From assembly GCF_002786295.1 (NCBI RefSeq), contig NZ_PGTC01000018.1, forward strand, positions 124,001 through 188,000: 64,000 nucleotides of DNA, written 5' to 3'. Position 1 is the first letter of the stretch, and every line of letters starts with the position of its first letter. The stretch comes from Pseudooceanicola marinus. Its GTDB lineage: Bacteria; Pseudomonadota; Alphaproteobacteria; Rhodobacterales; Rhodobacteraceae. Of the stretch, positions 62,569-64,000 are shown piece by piece. The notes beneath the pieces were generated by a model. The model did not search any database. It had not been told where the DNA came from and saw only the letters and a list, made by a program, of their open reading frames with translations. Position numbers and translations under genes: made by a program.

Positions 62569-62740
62569 GGTCGCGCTCCTTGTCCTGGTGAAGGTCCGCC
62601 ACCCGGCCGTTGCAGCCGGCCAGCATGGTGTTGAGAGTCCGGGCACGGGCCTGCAGGCGGTCGACTTCGCCCGCGAAGTGCCAGGCGAGCCAGGCCGCGG
62701 CGAGGAAAACCATTAGGGCATCGTCGGCGATAAGGAACAT
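62495..62740 (-). CDS. Rz-like (i-spanin-type) protein
   Basis: An 81-residue protein with one N-terminal membrane helix (about 5-23, ADDALMVFLAAAWLAWHF) and a charged helical region (EVDRLQARARTLNTML, then GRVADLHQDKERDHAL), the plan of an inner-membrane spanin. It overlaps the Rz1-like frame by 74 bases. No holin or endolysin gene is seen beside it, so this is likely a remnant. Confidence 0.5.
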   Translation of the reverse strand: MFLIADDALMVFLAAAWLAWHFAGEVDRLQARARTLNTMLAGCNGRVADLHQDKERDHALDSIPGSDLGPFAPDRWLLPAE

Positions 62741-62878
62741 GCCAGGAAGCAGAAGCGTACGTAGCAGGTTTGCAGCGATCGGCGCCTATTCTCTGTTGCC
62801 CCGAGCCACCGGCGACACAAATCCCATCTTAGGAGGAGGCCGCACCGCGGCCCAAGCCTGACGGATTGGAGGATCCCC

Positions 62879-64000
62879 ATGCTGAATGCCGTGTCGCGCC
62901 CACTGGTGCGCCTGGTCGAGCGCTGGTTGCCCGACCCCTATATCTTTGTCGTCATCCTGACCCTGATCGTCATGGTCTCCGCGATGGTCTTCGAGCAACA
63001 GAGCCCCGTCGCCGTGGTCGAGATGTGGGGCGGCGGCTTCTGGGGGTTGCTGGCCTTTGCCATGCAAATGCTGCTGGTCCTGGTCACCGGCTTCATGATG
63101 GCTTCCACGCCCTTGGTGAAAGGCGGTCTGCAGAAACTGGCCGGCCTCGCCAGCTCACCAGGCGCGGCGATCCTGCTGGTGACCTACACCGCCCTGGCGG
63201 CAAGCTGGCTCAACTGGGGCTTCGGCCTGGTCGTCGGCGCGCTCTTTGCCAAGGAGGTCGCGCGCAAGGTGAAGGTCGACTACCGGTTGCTGGTGGCCTC
63301 TGCCTATTCCGGCTTCATCGTCTGGCATGGCGGGCTGGCGGGCTCCGTGCCCTTGGCCATCGCCACAGAGGGACACCCCTTCGAGAGCATGATCGGCGTT
63401 ATCGGAACCGATCAGACGATCTTCTCCTTCTTCAACCTGGCGATCGTCCTGTGCCTCTTCATCGTTGTGCCGCTGCTGAACCGCATGATGCTGCCGAAGC
63501 CGGATGAAAGTGTCTACGTCGATCCCGAGCTGCTGACCGAATCCGAGCCCCCGGTGGCGAAGGGCGACACCCCAGCCGAGCGGCTGGAGGGCAGCCGGAT
63601 CCTGACCTGGCTGATCGGCCTCTCGGGCCTGGCCTTCCTGTTCGACTACTTCGTCAACGGCGGAACGCTGACGCTCAACATCGTCAACTTCCTGTTCCTC
63701 TTTGTGGCGATCATCCTGCACGGCACCCCGCGCAACCTGCTGGCCAGCCTGAACGACGGCATCAAGGGCGGCGCCGGGATCGTCATCCAGTTCCCCTTCT
63801 ATGCCGGCATCATGGCGATCATGGTCGACTCTGGGCTCGCCGAGTCGATCTCCTCGGGCATGGTCTCTCTCGCCTCCGAGGCCACCCTGCCCCTCTGGTC
63901 CTTCCTCAGCGCCGGCGTGGTGAACTTCTTCGTGCCCTCGGGCGGCGGACAGTGGGCCGTGCAGGCCCCGGTGATCCTGCCCGCTGCGGCAGAGCTGGGC
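62879..64000 (+). CDS. atoE: AtoE-type short-chain fatty acid transporter (3-prime cut by window)
   Basis: The first 374 codons of a membrane transporter of the AtoE family, which takes up short-chain fatty acids such as acetoacetate or butyrate. The opening RPLVRLVERWLPDPYIFVVILTL, the SWLNWGFGLVVGALFAKEVARK motif, SGFIVWHGGLAGSVPLAIA and the VPSGGGQWAVQAPV stretch are typical. GGAGG lies six bases before the ATG. The family length is about 440-460, so some 70-80 residues are missing at the right edge. It marks a return to ordinary metabolic genes. Confidence 0.93.
   Translation, partial: MLNAVSRPLVRLVERWLPDPYIFVVILTLIVMVSAMVFEQQSPVAVVEMWGGGFWGLLAFAMQMLLVLVTGFMMASTPLVKGGLQKLAGLASSPGAAILLVTYTALAASWLNWGFGLVVGALFAKEVARKVKVDYRLLVASAYSGFIVWHGGLAGSVPLAIATEGHPFESMIGVIGTDQTIFSFFNLAIVLCLFIVVPLLNRMMLPKPDESVYVDPELLTESEPPVAKGDTPAERLEGSRILTWLIGLSGLAFLFDYFVNGGTLTLNIVNFLFLFVAIILHGTPRNLLASLNDGIKGGAGIVIQFPFYAGIMAIMVDSGLAESISSGMVSLASEATLPLWSFLSAGVVNFFVPSGGGQWAVQAPVILPAAAELG

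Noticed and set aside
57737-62878. Second copy of the tRNA 3-prime end as attachment site
   Set aside because: I looked for a repeat of the last 20 bases of the tRNA and saw none inside the window.

Overview
The window reads as a chromosomal segment of a GC-rich alphaproteobacterium, most likely Rhodobacteraceae/Roseobacteraceae. The grounds are a hypB-hupR-hypCDE order as in Rhodobacter, a HemA whose active-site Lys falls at residue 248, an RNase E with an acidic insert in its S1 domain, a DUF1476 (F1-ATPase zeta) gene, NtrC-family regulators lacking GAFTGA, and the family's usual rnd-purN-purM block. No replication origin, CRISPR array, rRNA operon or intact transposon is visible.

Layout. 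1-4952: maturation and regulatory genes for a [NiFe] hydrogenase (end of hypA, hypB, hupR, hypC, hypD, hypE); the structural genes must lie to the left. 5021-13028: housekeeping and small membrane proteins (DUF3422, glnE, YbaK, DUF2852 behind two matching palindromes, RDD, bpt, DUF1236). 13098-19990: a TRAP transporter with an oversized DctM, divergent from a Cache histidine kinase and NarL-type regulator. 20185-22800: ilvIH behind a clear leader-peptide attenuator. 22924-31409: an XRE regulator, an aminotransferase, two overlapping DsbA-like genes, ispG, a methyltransferase and a RodZ-like protein. 31871-35564: hemA with an FNR-type box, an M20 peptidase and a hypothetical gene. 35881-39563: two tRNA-Asp genes and rne with a long leader. 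39824-46262: dctD/dctB, purQ, purS, purC, a GFA protein and the zeta subunit. 46466-52871: an MprF-like protein, a homocysteine methyltransferase, a radical SAM protein, a corrinoid protein, DUF1638 and a cysteine-cluster protein. 52935-57311: sufE, a lipoprotein, rnd, purN, purM.

From the tRNA(CAU) gene at 57661 to about 62.8 kb the character changes to short orphan genes, loose spacing, a lower-GC patch, a cold-shock gene, an outer-membrane barrel and a spanin-like overlapping pair of phage type. This looks like an accessory segment inserted behind a tRNA. The window ends inside an AtoE-type short-chain fatty acid transporter.

Most interesting: (i) the homocysteine methyltransferase/free corrinoid protein locus, which looks like two parts of a split B12-dependent methionine synthase, with DUF1638 and a Cys-cluster protein attached; (ii) two NtrC-type regulators that have lost both GAFTGA and the normal Walker B; (iii) the twin 7-5-7 palindromes around the DUF2852 promoter; (iv) the spanin-like pair in the accessory segment. 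All family assignments come from recognising sequence features; no database search was run.
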